A stretch of 64,000 bases of DNA from Viridilinea sp964592425 (GTDB taxonomy: Bacteria > Chloroflexota > Chloroflexia > Chloroflexales > Chloroflexaceae): contig CAZQCG010000024.1 in assembly GCA_964592425.1 (NCBI GenBank), positions 1 through 64,000 of the forward strand, read 5' to 3'. The notes under the pieces are model-generated. The model was not told the origin of the DNA, did not search any database, and saw only the letters and a list, made by a program, of their open reading frames with translations. The stretch's first letter is position 1. Each line of letters begins with the position of its first letter. Both the position numbers and the translations under genes were made by a program. Positions 1 through 8,886 of this stretch are shown piece by piece.

Positions 1-202
1 CGGCACCGGGGCGCGTCCTAGTCACTTGACGTAGTCCCTACCGCGTATCGGTCTCTCGACAGACCGACTGAGCCATGGTTCAAACCGGTTTGACCGTTTG
101 GGTGACAACCCGCCAGCCTGACAGCCCGACCGCGTGCGGTGTGGGGGTTGTGGGAGTTGTAGGCAACGGCCAGGCTGGATCGCCCGCTTCTGAAACCTTG
201 TC
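1..202. other. Intergenic edge, no supported gene
   Basis: No open frame here has recognisable protein features. The stretch lies downstream of the minus-strand glycosyltransferase, so it probably holds its 3' untranslated region. A 12-base perfect palindrome, CAAACCGGTTTG, sits at 81-92 and is flanked by GGT and ACC arms. It could be an operator or a weak terminator stem, but nothing in view decides this. Confidence 0.4.
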
Positions 203-2041
203 TCACGGCGTAACAACCAGCGTCCCGAGCTCAGCCAGGTCCCCGAGGGTGCTACCATCGGCGGCCCAGACGGGCTGGCGGCGCCCGTCTTTGTCGGGCC
301 GGTAGAGGCCCACCCGCAGGTGGTACGTGCCAGGGGGCAGATTGGCGGGCAGGTGCAACTGGTGCTGATCCTGCATCCAATCGCCTGGCGTCCAGCGGGG
401 AAAGGGCAGGCTACCGGCGCGCGGCTGGCTGTTGCTCTCGGCGACGATGCGCTCGTCGGCGGCGACCAGGTGGACAAAGACGGTCCATGGGCGTGGGATA
501 GGTTCAAGGCTGTTCCAGGTGAACTGGAGCGTGATTGTTGTTCCGGGGCGGGGCGGGCCGTCCAGGTGCCAGCCGCGCAGCACCACGCCCTGCTCCCAAT
601 CGGCAGCGTAGCGGGCGTAGGTGGGCGTGCCGAGTTGGGCCAGGGCGGTTGCCGGGGCGAGGGCCACCCATTGATAGGCCGGGCGAATCACTCCAAAGGG
701 CAGCCATGCAGCCAGGGCAACCAGGCCGAGGCCTAGGGCGAGGACTGCGCCTGTCGGGCTCAGCGAGGGCCTTGGGTGCTGCCCCTTCAGATGGGCCAGG
801 CCAGCGGCCAGGCTGAGTGCAAAGGCGGCCAGGGCTGGAAAGAGCATCCGCCCCTGCCAGCCGACCAGCCCGGCTGTAGCGACAAAGGCCAGTGTCCAGG
901 CCAGGGCCATAAGTATGGCGAGCAGAGGAGCCAGCCAGAGCGAAGCGCTGTGTAGTCCTGGTTGCCCACGCTGCGGGATTCGGCGCACCAGAGCCAGCAG
1001 CCCGCCGCCCAGGGCCAGGGCGCAGAGCAGGCCATACAGATTGAGCACCCAGCCTGGGGCGGGCAGGCTCATCCAGCCGAAGCGTGCCCAGAATGAGCCG
1101 AAGAGTTGGCCAAGGGCGGCGACCCAGGCTCCCGGATCGCCCCAGTTGAAGGGCTGACCGCCAAACTCGGTGCTAAAAGCCGCCAGGCCGAAGATGTCGC
1201 CATAGAGGGCCTGGTTGCGCAGGTACCACCAGCTGGCACTGAGCAGGGCAACACCCATCCAGAGCAGTGTGATTGCGGCGAAGCGGGGCCAGACTGCATT
1301 GCCGGCACGCCAACCGCCCCAGAGCAGCAGTGGCCCGAGTAACAAGGCGCTCTGCTTCGTCACCAGGGCCAGGCCGAAGAGCAGGCCAGCCGTAACGGCC
1401 CAGCGATAGGGCATTGGGCTGGGGCGCAACGACCACCAGAGCAGGCTGGCGGCCAGGGCAGCGAGCAGGGCATCGTTGCCAGCCAGGGCGGTGATGAAGA
1501 GAAACTGGGGATTGCAGGTGACCAGGAGGGCCGCCAGGGGGGCCAGCCAGGTGGTGTTGGGGGCGAGCTGGCGGGCGGCCAGATAGGTACAGCCGATCAC
1601 CACGGCCCCCCACAGGCCCGAGACGGCGCGTACCATGTGCCAGGCAGCGCTCAGGCCCTGCCAGGGCCAACGTTCGTGGCTGGCGCGCATAAAGGCAGCG
1701 GGATCATCACCGCCAGCCCAGAGGAAGTGGGGGTTGGTGGTGAGCAGGATTGTGCGTTGATCGGCGGGCAGCCAGGCTACCGCCGGCAGGGCCAGGGCAT
1801 AGGCCAGGGGTGGCTGATGGCCCTCACCAGGCACATCACTCGCGGCAGGCGCAGGGCGCTGCACCGGCAGGCGGGCCTCTTGCAACAGGAAGAGCGTATA
1901 GGCCAGGTGGCCCGGCTCGTCGGGGCCTTCACCGAGGGGGATGGCCCAGTTGTAGAGCATATGTAGGGCCAGGAAGAGCACCAGGATCGGCCAGAGGTAC
2001 TGACCCTGCCAGGCGGGGGGTTGCGCTGCATGCGGCTGCAT
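203..2041 (-). CDS. GT-C type membrane glycosyltransferase (DUF2142/ArnT-like)
   Basis: A 612-residue multi-pass membrane protein. The first segment (about residues 15-35) is followed by an acidic loop, EGPDEPGH, the Asp-Glu/His signature of the first extracytoplasmic loop in GT-C glycosyltransferases that use polyprenyl-phosphate sugars. About ten more hydrophobic segments follow up to residue 470. The last 130 residues form a soluble beta-rich domain (LRGWHLDG, PPGTYHLRVGLY) of the kind that follows such enzymes in Chloroflexota. It lies 12 bases downstream of the phosphatase gene, so the two are probably cotranscribed. The acceptor is unknown; cell-surface glycan or glycoprotein glycosylation is the family expectation. 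No strong ribosome site precedes the ATG at 2041, consistent with read-through translation from upstream. Confidence 0.7.
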   Translation of the reverse strand: MQPHAAQPPAWQGQYLWPILVLFLALHMLYNWAIPLGEGPDEPGHLAYTLFLLQEARLPVQRPAPAASDVPGEGHQPPLAYALALPAVAWLPADQRTILLTTNPHFLWAGGDDPAAFMRASHERWPWQGLSAAWHMVRAVSGLWGAVVIGCTYLAARQLAPNTTWLAPLAALLVTCNPQFLFITALAGNDALLAALAASLLWWSLRPSPMPYRWAVTAGLLFGLALVTKQSALLLGPLLLWGGWRAGNAVWPRFAAITLLWMGVALLSASWWYLRNQALYGDIFGLAAFSTEFGGQPFNWGDPGAWVAALGQLFGSFWARFGWMSLPAPGWVLNLYGLLCALALGGGLLALVRRIPQRGQPGLHSASLWLAPLLAILMALAWTLAFVATAGLVGWQGRMLFPALAAFALSLAAGLAHLKGQHPRPSLSPTGAVLALGLGLVALAAWLPFGVIRPAYQWVALAPATALAQLGTPTYARYAADWEQGVVLRGWHLDGPPRPGTTITLQFTWNSLEPIPRPWTVFVHLVAADERIVAESNSQPRAGSLPFPRWTPGDWMQDQHQLHLPANLPPGTYHLRVGLYRPDKDGRRQPVWAADGSTLGDLAELGTLVVTP

Positions 2042-2053
2042 CAGGCCACAGGC

Positions 2054-2731
2054 CTACAGGGCCGGGCGCTCGGCATCGTCCGGGGGGGTAGAGACCAACG
2101 CAGGGTCGTGGGTCGCTTCGAGGTGGGCCATATCGTTGATCAGCAGGGGTATCCAGTTTTCTTGCGTGATCTGCACTATGCTCAGCGAGGTATTACCGAT
2201 ATGGGGGAAGCGTTTGAAGCCATCGCCATAGTAGCCCTCGGCGTGGGACAGCAGCATACGGATGCAGCCACCGTGGCTGACCACCCCCAGAGTTGCACCG
2301 GGATGGCGGGCAACCAGTGCCTCAAGGGCCGTCACCACACGCTGGCCCATAGCGCCGATGCTCTCACCGCCACCACGGGGCAGGTCGTGGCCCTGCGCAA
2401 GGAGAGCCATCTCCTCGGGATGGGTGGTGCGGATTTCCTCGTAGGTCAGCCCGCTCCAGGTGCCCAGGTCAATCTCACGCAACTGGCGATCGAGATGCAC
2501 CTCGACGCCAAGGGCGGCGCTGATTGCACGAGCCGTCTGGTGGGCACGGGCGAGATCGCTGCTATAAAGCGCATCGAAGACAACACCCTCTGCGGCAAGA
2601 CGGCGGGCGATCAGGCCAGCCTGGTGTTCACCGACCGCGTTGAGCGGCACATCGGCGTGGCCCTGCCAGCGCCCATTCAAATTCCACTCCGTCTCGCCAT
2701 GACGGATCAGGTAGACGGTTGTGACAGTCAT
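2054..2731 (-). CDS. Histidine phosphatase family protein (phosphoglycerate mutase-like)
   Basis: A 225-residue protein of the branch-1 histidine phosphatase superfamily. The phospho-acceptor motif LIRHGETEWN places the nucleophilic His at residue 11. The companion elements REIDLG (Glu86) and VVSHGG (His153) are intact, so the catalytic core is complete. Relatives act as cofactor-dependent phosphoglycerate mutases, alpha-ribazole phosphatases or broad phosphatases, and the sequence does not choose between them. I use the ATG at 2731 because a GGAG lies about eight bases upstream and the motif then falls at the usual distance from the N terminus; a longer frame begins at 2779. It heads a minus-strand pair with the glycosyltransferase and is divergent from the amidohydrolase. 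Confidence 0.85.
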   Translation of the reverse strand: MTVTTVYLIRHGETEWNLNGRWQGHADVPLNAVGEHQAGLIARRLAAEGVVFDALYSSDLARAHQTARAISAALGVEVHLDRQLREIDLGTWSGLTYEEIRTTHPEEMALLAQGHDLPRGGGESIGAMGQRVVTALEALVARHPGATLGVVSHGGCIRMLLSHAEGYYGDGFKRFPHIGNTSLSIVQITQENWIPLLINDMAHLEATHDPALVSTPPDDAERPAL

Positions 2732-2796
2732 CGTAGCTCCATGTACAAGTTCCGGGCACGGGGTAACGTATGATACCACAAGCCTAAACTTGGATG

Positions 2797-2826
2797 TTGA
2801 CAGCCCCCCATAGACGCGGTTACGAT
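2797..2826 (+). promoter_or_regulatory. Sigma-70-type promoter for amidohydrolase gene
   Basis: A perfect -35 box TTGACA (2797-2802) is followed after 18 bases by TACGAT (2821-2826). The start codon of the amidohydrolase is 37 bases downstream, with GGAG at 2852-2855 as ribosome site. Confidence 0.55.
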
Positions 2827-2862
2827 AGATATATCACCACCATCTTTCATCGGAGCCTCGCC

Positions 2863-4485
2863 ATGTCTACACTACTTCTCTTTAACGGCCCGATCTACAC
2901 CCTTGACCCGCAACGCCCGCTCGCCCAGGCCATCGCCTTGAAGGATGGTCGGGTAATGGCTGTCGGCAGTGAGAGCCGTGTGCATGCGGCGGTCAGCGGC
3001 GAGCGCACCGATCTGATCGATTTACAAGGGCGCAGTGTCGTACCCGGGTTGACCGATGCCCATGTGCATATTACCCACCAGGGGCTTGTCTCACGCGAGG
3101 CGCGCCTGGGTGCCGCGACGAGTCTGGCAGGTGCGCTGCGGATCTTGGCCGAGCGGGCCGGTACCCTGCCTGCAGGGGTCTGGTTGCGTGGCGGGGGCTG
3201 GGATCACAACCGTTGGGGCTGGCGCTGGCCTACGCGCAGCGATCTCGATACAGTCTGCCCTGACCGCCCGGTGATCCTGATGCGCAAAGATGGTCATTCG
3301 CTCTGGGTCAACAGTCGTGCCCTGGCGCTGGCGGGGATCACTGCGAACACGCCTGACCCTGAGGGTGGCCAGATCCAGCGTGACAGTGCGGGTGAGCCCA
3401 CCGGCATTCTGCTTGAGGCGGCGATGGAATTGGTGCAGGCCGTGGTGCCGCCCCTGACCGAGGGTGAGCGGCTTGAGGCCCTGCGTGGTGCCCTGAACCA
3501 GGCCCTCAGCTATGGGCTCACGGCCCTGCAGATCGTGCCAGCCGTGGATCCGGCTACCGGCCCCGAGGTGCTGCGTGACCTGCAAACGCTCCGCGCCGAT
3601 GGTGATCTGCCGGTACGCTGCCTGGTCTACTTTGCCCCAGCCGACCTTGAGGGCGTCATTCATATGGGTTTGCGCAGCGGCTTCGGCAATACCTGGCTGC
3701 GTCTCGGTGGGCTCAAGCTCTTTGCCGACGGCTCACTTGGCTCGGAGAGTGCCGAGATGCTCAGCCCCTATGAGGGCCGTAGCCATACTGGCATTGCCAC
3801 GCTCGAACCGGAATTGCTCGACCACTACATTCGGCGTGCGAATATGCATGGCATCAGTGTCGCCGTCCACGCCATCGGTGATGCAGCCAACCGCAAAGTA
3901 CTTGATGCCATTGAGCGAGCGAACGCCGAGCGGGCGGCCAGTGACGCGGCACCGCGCCTACTGCTGCCCAACCGCATTGAGCATGTGCAGGTCATCCATC
4001 CCCACGATTTGCCACGCCTGGCCCGGCTGCGGGTAGTTGCCTCAATGCAGCCCATCCACTGCACCAGTGATATGGAGACGGCTGAGGCGCTCTGGGGTGA
4101 GCGCTGCGCCTATGCCTATGCCTGGCGCAGCCTGCTGACCACCGGGGCCATCCTGGCCTTCGGCTCTGACGCGCCGGTGGAGAGTATGAACCCCTGGCGT
4201 GGCCTGCATGCCGCCGTGACCCGCCAGCGCCATGACGGCCAGCCTGCGGAGGGCTGGATTCCCGAACAGCGCCTCACGGTTGAGGAGGCCCTGCGAGCCT
4301 ATTGCATGGGGCCAGCAATTGCTGCCGCCGAACATCACGAGCGCGGAAGCCTTGCCCCAGGTCGGCGCGCCGACCTGGTGATCCTGAATGGCGACCCGTT
4401 GCACGGTGTCCCTGCGGATCTCGCTTCGATCACTGCCGCAATGACGATTGTTGACGGCAAGATTGCCTTTGAGCGCAAAGCATGA
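2863..4485 (+). CDS. Amidohydrolase family protein (YtcJ-like)
   Basis: A 540-residue metal-dependent hydrolase of the amidohydrolase 3 type. It shows the N-terminal beta-sandwich segment, the metal-binding DAHVHITH (His67, His69), a later AVHAIGDAAN, RIEHVQVIHP supplying further His ligands, and the FGSDAPVE motif with the metal Asp. Length is typical of YtcJ-like proteins of roughly 530-560 residues. The family hydrolyses C-N bonds in cyclic amides or N-acyl substrates; the physiological substrate is rarely known. The ATG at 2863 is chosen for its GGAG site; a longer frame from 2794 would place the promoter inside the gene. The stop overlaps the next start as ATGA, so the MFS gene is translationally coupled, hinting at import or export of the same class of compound. 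Confidence 0.88.
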   Translation: MSTLLLFNGPIYTLDPQRPLAQAIALKDGRVMAVGSESRVHAAVSGERTDLIDLQGRSVVPGLTDAHVHITHQGLVSREARLGAATSLAGALRILAERAGTLPAGVWLRGGGWDHNRWGWRWPTRSDLDTVCPDRPVILMRKDGHSLWVNSRALALAGITANTPDPEGGQIQRDSAGEPTGILLEAAMELVQAVVPPLTEGERLEALRGALNQALSYGLTALQIVPAVDPATGPEVLRDLQTLRADGDLPVRCLVYFAPADLEGVIHMGLRSGFGNTWLRLGGLKLFADGSLGSESAEMLSPYEGRSHTGIATLEPELLDHYIRRANMHGISVAVHAIGDAANRKVLDAIERANAERAASDAAPRLLLPNRIEHVQVIHPHDLPRLARLRVVASMQPIHCTSDMETAEALWGERCAYAYAWRSLLTTGAILAFGSDAPVESMNPWRGLHAAVTRQRHDGQPAEGWIPEQRLTVEEALRAYCMGPAIAAAEHHERGSLAPGRRADLVILNGDPLHGVPADLASITAAMTIVDGKIAFERKA

Positions 4486-5699
4486 AACAAGCCCCTAGCT
4501 ACCGCAACCGCATCTTCCTGTCCGTTTCGGGTGGTCATTTCGCCGTCGATGTGCTCAACAGCACCGGAGCCGTGCTGTTGGCGATCTTAAAAGAGCCGTT
4601 GGGCTTGAGCTATGCGCAGATTGGCACAGCCCTGACGCTTTATATGCTGATCGGCGCACTGGCCCAGCCCCTCTTCGGCTGGCTTGCTGATCGGGTGCCC
4701 GGGCGGTTGATGCTGCTGGCGGCTGGTAGTGTGCTCTGGATGGCCCTCAGTTTTACCCTGGTGGCTCTGGCCCCAACCTGGGGCCTGTTGCTGCCGGTCT
4801 TTCTGCTGGCCCCACTTGGCAGTGCCCTCTTCCACCCGATTGGGGCAAGTAGTGCAGCGGCAGCGGTGCCCGAGCGGGCCGCGAGTGCCACCTCGATCTT
4901 CTTCTTCTCCGGGCAGATCGGCCTGGCGCTTGGGCCTTTTCTGGCCGGGGCGCTGGCCGGACATTTCGGGGCCCCCGGCCTGCTCCCGCTCACCTTGATG
5001 GCGATCGTGCCGGCAGGCTTGCTGCTGATCGCCCACCGTGATGAGGCGTATCTGTTGCCACACGCCCAGCGTTCGGCGGCGCGCAGGGCCGGTAGCACCT
5101 GGACGGCAGTAGGTGTCAGCCTGGTACTGGCCTTTGTGCTGCTGGTAGCGGTGCGCTCGTCAATCCAGTCCGTCTACCAGGCCTATCTCCCGCAACTGTT
5201 CCAGAGTCGTGGCTGGGAGCCGGCTCTTTTCGGTTTGCTGGCAGGCGTTTTTATGGCGGCTGGCGCCGTAGGCCAGTTAGTCACCGGCAACCTGGCCGAC
5301 CGTTACGGGATGCGTATGGCTGTCGTGCTTCCCCTCCTGCTGGGCGTACCCGCGGGCCTGATAGGCATCCTGGCACCTTCATTGTGGGGGGCCTTCCTCG
5401 GCTGTGCGGCGACGGGTTTCCTGGTCGGTGGCCAGCATAGTGTGCTGGTTGTCCATGCCCAGCGCCTGCTGCCGGTCAAGCAAGGCTTTGCTGCCGGGCT
5501 CATCCTTGGCTTTACCTTTGCCACAGGGGCGATCGGTACATGGTTCGCCGGGCAAGCCGCCGATAGCGTTGGCCTGCAGACTGTGCTGATCGGGATTACC
5601 CTGCTTGGTCTGCCAGCCGCCCTGCTTGGCCTGACACTGCCGGGTCGCCTGCGTCCCGTCGCCGCGCCCGCTGCCGTGCCTGCGCCAGCCGGGGATTAG
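4482..5699 (+). CDS. MFS transporter (fosmidomycin-resistance-like)
   Basis: A 405-residue protein with about twelve hydrophobic segments. The N terminus, with GGHFAVDVLNS followed by LGLSYAQIGTALTLY, resembles the Fsr branch of the major facilitator superfamily, and the loop GWLADRVPGR matches the MFS loop 2-3 signature. It overlaps the amidohydrolase stop by four bases (ATGA), which implies coupled translation. It ends in a four-base tail-to-tail overlap with the minus-strand peptidase gene, leaving no room for a separate terminator. Fsr-like proteins export small drugs or metabolites by proton antiport; the actual substrate here is inferred only from the amidohydrolase partner and remains unknown. 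Confidence 0.8.
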   Translation: MKQAPSYRNRIFLSVSGGHFAVDVLNSTGAVLLAILKEPLGLSYAQIGTALTLYMLIGALAQPLFGWLADRVPGRLMLLAAGSVLWMALSFTLVALAPTWGLLLPVFLLAPLGSALFHPIGASSAAAAVPERAASATSIFFFSGQIGLALGPFLAGALAGHFGAPGLLPLTLMAIVPAGLLLIAHRDEAYLLPHAQRSAARRAGSTWTAVGVSLVLAFVLLVAVRSSIQSVYQAYLPQLFQSRGWEPALFGLLAGVFMAAGAVGQLVTGNLADRYGMRMAVVLPLLLGVPAGLIGILAPSLWGAFLGCAATGFLVGGQHSVLVVHAQRLLPVKQGFAAGLILGFTFATGAIGTWFAGQAADSVGLQTVLIGITLLGLPAALLGLTLPGRLRPVAAPAAVPAPAGD

Positions 5700-6568
5700 C
5701 GCAGAACCCAGGCTTGCCATTCGGTTTCCAACTCTAGGAAGGATTTGCCGTAGACGGCGCGGTAGTCGGCAGAGCCTGGGGCGCCCTGGCCGGTCAGGTA
5801 GAGGCTGTCGAAGCGCTCGCGCCCGTACTGCTCGATCAGGTATTCGACGAAGCTGGCCCATTGATAGTAGAGCTGGTTCATCGCACTGATCGGCAGGCCC
5901 ACATAGCTCTGGCCAAGGGGAAGTTGGTTGCCGCTGGCCAGCCAGGGGCGCACGAAGGCGCGAAAGGTAGCTGCCTCACCGAGCCAGTAGCTGCCAGCAC
6001 CCCAGGTTGCCACCCCCTCTGAGAGTACCAGGTCGGCGCTAAGGTGGGGCGCACCGTAACGATCTTGGCAGAGTTGGTGGACAAATTCGTGGGCCAGAAT
6101 GTTGACGGTGCGCCCCATCGGTAGTTCGCGACAGGTGAAAACCTGTACGCTGCGTATGTCGGTGTAGGCGATGCCGTGCAGGCTACAGCCTGGTTCACTT
6201 CCGACATAGATGCTCAGGGGCGCGCCGGGCGCACTACCGAAACGTTGACTGACGTAGCGCAGGGCCTGGTCAAGCTCGGCCGCCAGGGCGGCTTGCTCGT
6301 CCGGGGTAAAGAGGTCGTCGGCGATAACCAGTTCAAAGCCTTCGGCCTGCGTATACTGGCCGCCCAACGGGGCCGGGGTCTGCGTAGCAATGCCAGGGGC
6401 AGCGGGGGCCTGGGCCAGCACGATCGGTGGCCCGTTCAAGGCACCGGCGGGGGCGAAGCGCGGAGGGGGGCGCCGCCCGCCGATAACTAGCCCGGCAAGC
6501 ACGATCAGCAAGGCCCCCAGGGCCAGGGGGCCGAGCGCAGCGGGTGAGAGCCGGGGCGGACGGAGCAT
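5696..6568 (-). CDS. Membrane-anchored HExxH peptidase (MA-like)
   Basis: A 290-residue protein with one N-terminal hydrophobic anchor (about residues 11-30), a Pro/Ala-rich linker to residue 70 and a gluzincin-type domain. The zinc motif HEFVH is at residues 160-164, and LSEGVATW supplies the likely third ligand, Glu184. These features fit the peptidase MA-like group, small extracytoplasmic zinc proteases. It starts six bases after the stop of the 700-residue lipoprotein, which also carries HExxH, so both form a minus-strand operon. Substrates are unknown; the anchor suggests action on the outer face of the membrane. Its stop overlaps that of the convergent MFS gene. Confidence 0.75.
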   Translation of the reverse strand: MLRPPRLSPAALGPLALGALLIVLAGLVIGGRRPPPRFAPAGALNGPPIVLAQAPAAPGIATQTPAPLGGQYTQAEGFELVIADDLFTPDEQAALAAELDQALRYVSQRFGSAPGAPLSIYVGSEPGCSLHGIAYTDIRSVQVFTCRELPMGRTVNILAHEFVHQLCQDRYGAPHLSADLVLSEGVATWGAGSYWLGEAATFRAFVRPWLASGNQLPLGQSYVGLPISAMNQLYYQWASFVEYLIEQYGRERFDSLYLTGQGAPGSADYRAVYGKSFLELETEWQAWVLR

Positions 6569-6574
6569 ATGCGA

Positions 6575-8677
6575 CTACTTGACGGTCACGCCGTAGGGGG
6601 CCCGTTCGGTGGTGTGTGGGGTGGCCGCAATTACCACCAGGACACCCTCTTCGTCGGGGGCGAGCCTGGCCGTGGTCTTGCCCTCGCTATCAACTGCCAG
6701 GGTCTCAACCGTGATCTGGCCGTTCTCGGCAGTGCGGATCAGTCGTAGCTCCCAGAACTGGGGCAGGTCGCCATCGACACGTACGAAGCCTTCGGCCTCC
6801 CAGCCGTTGGTATCGCTCTCGACATCATCGCTAAAGCCAAGTTCAGGAATACGCAGATTATCGAGCATGATTCCGGGCGCGTTAAAGCCCTGGTCGTTGA
6901 TCTGCCAGAAGCGTAGTAAGATCTCCTGGCCAGCATAGGGCGAAAGGTCGATGCGCTCTTCGACCCAGCGTCCGCGCAGGCCCTCATCGAGTTGGGCGTC
7001 ACCCTGCCCGCTGATGCCGGTAATGCCGTGGCCGTAGTTCACACCCTGGGGATCATAGGTGGTCGTCAGTTGGCCGGGTAGGCTTTCCCAGGTGCGGCCA
7101 CCATCGGTCGAGACAGTAACGAAGGCGTAGTCGTAGTCATTCTCGATCTCGTACCAGGTTTCAAACTCGAGGGTGGCACGATCAAGGCCACGCAGGTCAA
7201 CCGCACGGGTCAGGGTTGCCAGCGAGTCGTCGCTGCGCCCACCCCACCAGGCAAAGCGTCCCTGGGGCATCTCGGCCCCGAGCACGGCACTGGTGGCACC
7301 CTCGAAGCGGATTTCACTACCGGCGGGCAGGGCCAGGTAATCCACGCCATACTGGGCCACCTCGCTGCGGTAGCGCTCGCCCGCATCAAGCACCTGGGGT
7401 GTCACCCGCTCGGGCAGCAGGTCGGGCAGTTCGTGGCCGGTGGCATAGGTATAGCGCCCATCAGCGACATCGGGATCGTCGATCAGGTTGGCCACCGCCC
7501 AGTCGGCGACGATCTGGCTGAAGTTGACAATCTCGGGACGGGTCTGGGCCGCCAGCTCAACAAAGCTCTGGAGGTTATGGCCGGCATTGCTGCGCACGAG
7601 GGGTTGCAACTGCGCTTCGCCAGCATACTGGGCGTAGATATAGCGCATAAAGAGGTGCGCCGCGCCATAGTGCGCGCCGGAGGTGTCGGGGCCATTGCCC
7701 CAGGCCGTCAACTGCACATCGGGGTCGAAGAGGTAGAGCCAGGTGAAGCCGGTGCTGAAAAAGCCATTCAGATCTTCGGAGAGTTGCGAGGCACCTTCGT
7801 TGAACCAGGTTGCGCTACCGGGCTGCTCGTTCTGGTGAATCATGTGCTGAAACTCGTGGGCCAGCACATCAAGGTAGGTTGGATCGTCGAAGGGCATGAG
7901 CGAGATATTCATAAAGAACATCTCCCGCTCGTTGCTGTAACGGTTGACCTGGCGCGTCAACGAATCTTGCGAGGAGTAGTAGCCAAGGATCTGCCCGCTG
8001 GGGTCGTTGGCATTGAGGATGGTGACCCGCAGATCGCCATCCACCCCGGGCTGTAGCTCAGAGCCGAAGATCTCACGGGTGCGTGGGTAGATCTCCTCTT
8101 CAAAGGCGCGGGCCGCCTGCTCAAGATCGGCCTGGTCATATTCGAGCCCCTGCTCGACATACATCAACACACTTGGGCCAATGTAGCGCAATTCGGCTTC
8201 GATCTCGAACTGGGTGTTGGTATCAAAATCAGTCACATAGAAAGGCCGCACATCACCCACGGCGACCTCAAGCGGCTGCTCGTGGGCAACCACCGGGCAA
8301 TCGTCGGGAGTCTCACGGCAGGCCCCGAGGGCTCGGGCCAGTTCAAGCTGGTCGCGGCCACGGCGCGGTGACGCATCAATGGCGGCGATCTCCGCGTCGA
8401 GGGCTACCGGCCTCGCCGGGGCGGCCGTAGGGGCGGCGGTTGAAGAGGCTGGCACACTCGTCGCCCCACCAATCGGGATCGGTGTAGAGTCATTGGTGGG
8501 CGCACGGGTGGGCCGGTTCACCTCGGGTGGCGGCGCGGTGGGGGTTGGGGAAGCCTGGCCGACGGGTAGGCAGGCGCTGATCAAGAGGGCGAAGAGAACC
8601 AGCAGGCCAGCAGCACGGCGGAAGGGGCGCTGGGCTGGGCGACGTGCTGGATGGGTATGTGGCAGGTGTGTTTGCAT
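6575..8677 (-). CDS. Lipoprotein metallopeptidase (immune inhibitor A-like)
   Basis: A 700-residue secreted protein. A signal peptide ends in the lipobox LISAC (Cys36), so the mature protein is probably lipid anchored. A Thr/Pro/Ala-rich linker runs to about residue 95. The peptidase domain has HEFQH at residues 274-278 and the downstream NEGASQ with Glu294 as third zinc ligand. Residues from about 480 on form a beta-rich region (FETWYEIENDYDYAFVTVS, VTLRFW-like strands) that resembles the lectin-like or immune-inhibitor-A accessory module of M6 peptidases. A role in extracellular protein degradation is the family expectation. It leads the operon with the 290-residue peptidase and is divergent from the oligoendopeptidase pair, grouping four peptidase genes within 7 kb. 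Confidence 0.75.
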   Translation of the reverse strand: MQTHLPHTHPARRPAQRPFRRAAGLLVLFALLISACLPVGQASPTPTAPPPEVNRPTRAPTNDSTPIPIGGATSVPASSTAAPTAAPARPVALDAEIAAIDASPRRGRDQLELARALGACRETPDDCPVVAHEQPLEVAVGDVRPFYVTDFDTNTQFEIEAELRYIGPSVLMYVEQGLEYDQADLEQAARAFEEEIYPRTREIFGSELQPGVDGDLRVTILNANDPSGQILGYYSSQDSLTRQVNRYSNEREMFFMNISLMPFDDPTYLDVLAHEFQHMIHQNEQPGSATWFNEGASQLSEDLNGFFSTGFTWLYLFDPDVQLTAWGNGPDTSGAHYGAAHLFMRYIYAQYAGEAQLQPLVRSNAGHNLQSFVELAAQTRPEIVNFSQIVADWAVANLIDDPDVADGRYTYATGHELPDLLPERVTPQVLDAGERYRSEVAQYGVDYLALPAGSEIRFEGATSAVLGAEMPQGRFAWWGGRSDDSLATLTRAVDLRGLDRATLEFETWYEIENDYDYAFVTVSTDGGRTWESLPGQLTTTYDPQGVNYGHGITGISGQGDAQLDEGLRGRWVEERIDLSPYAGQEILLRFWQINDQGFNAPGIMLDNLRIPELGFSDDVESDTNGWEAEGFVRVDGDLPQFWELRLIRTAENGQITVETLAVDSEGKTTARLAPDEEGVLVVIAATPHTTERAPYGVTVK

Positions 8678-8772
8678 ACTTTATTGTACCGCCGGGCCAC
8701 AGGCTTTTGCAACTGTGAGCATCAGGGTAGCAGGGCGTAGATCCTTACTTCGCACGAGGGGCCGGGCACAGG

Positions 8773-8778
8773 TATAAT
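8773..8778 (+). promoter_or_regulatory. Candidate -10 box for pepF pair
   Basis: TATAAT at 8773-8778 lies in the 209-base gap between the divergent lipoprotein and oligoendopeptidase genes. No convincing -35 box is present 16-18 bases upstream, so this is a partial promoter match only. Confidence 0.35.
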
Positions 8779-8886
8779 GAACAATTGGTGCGCTCTTTAG
8801 CCTGGAAGGGTACGTATTCGATAGGCCTGTCGCAGCTTGCCGTGCCTATGACCGAAGATGCAGATTGGCCGGATTAAGGAAGCATA

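Noticed and set aside
81..92. Palindrome CAAACCGGTTTG as a definite operator
   Set aside because: No promoter or regulator in view ties to it; kept only as a note in the edge region.
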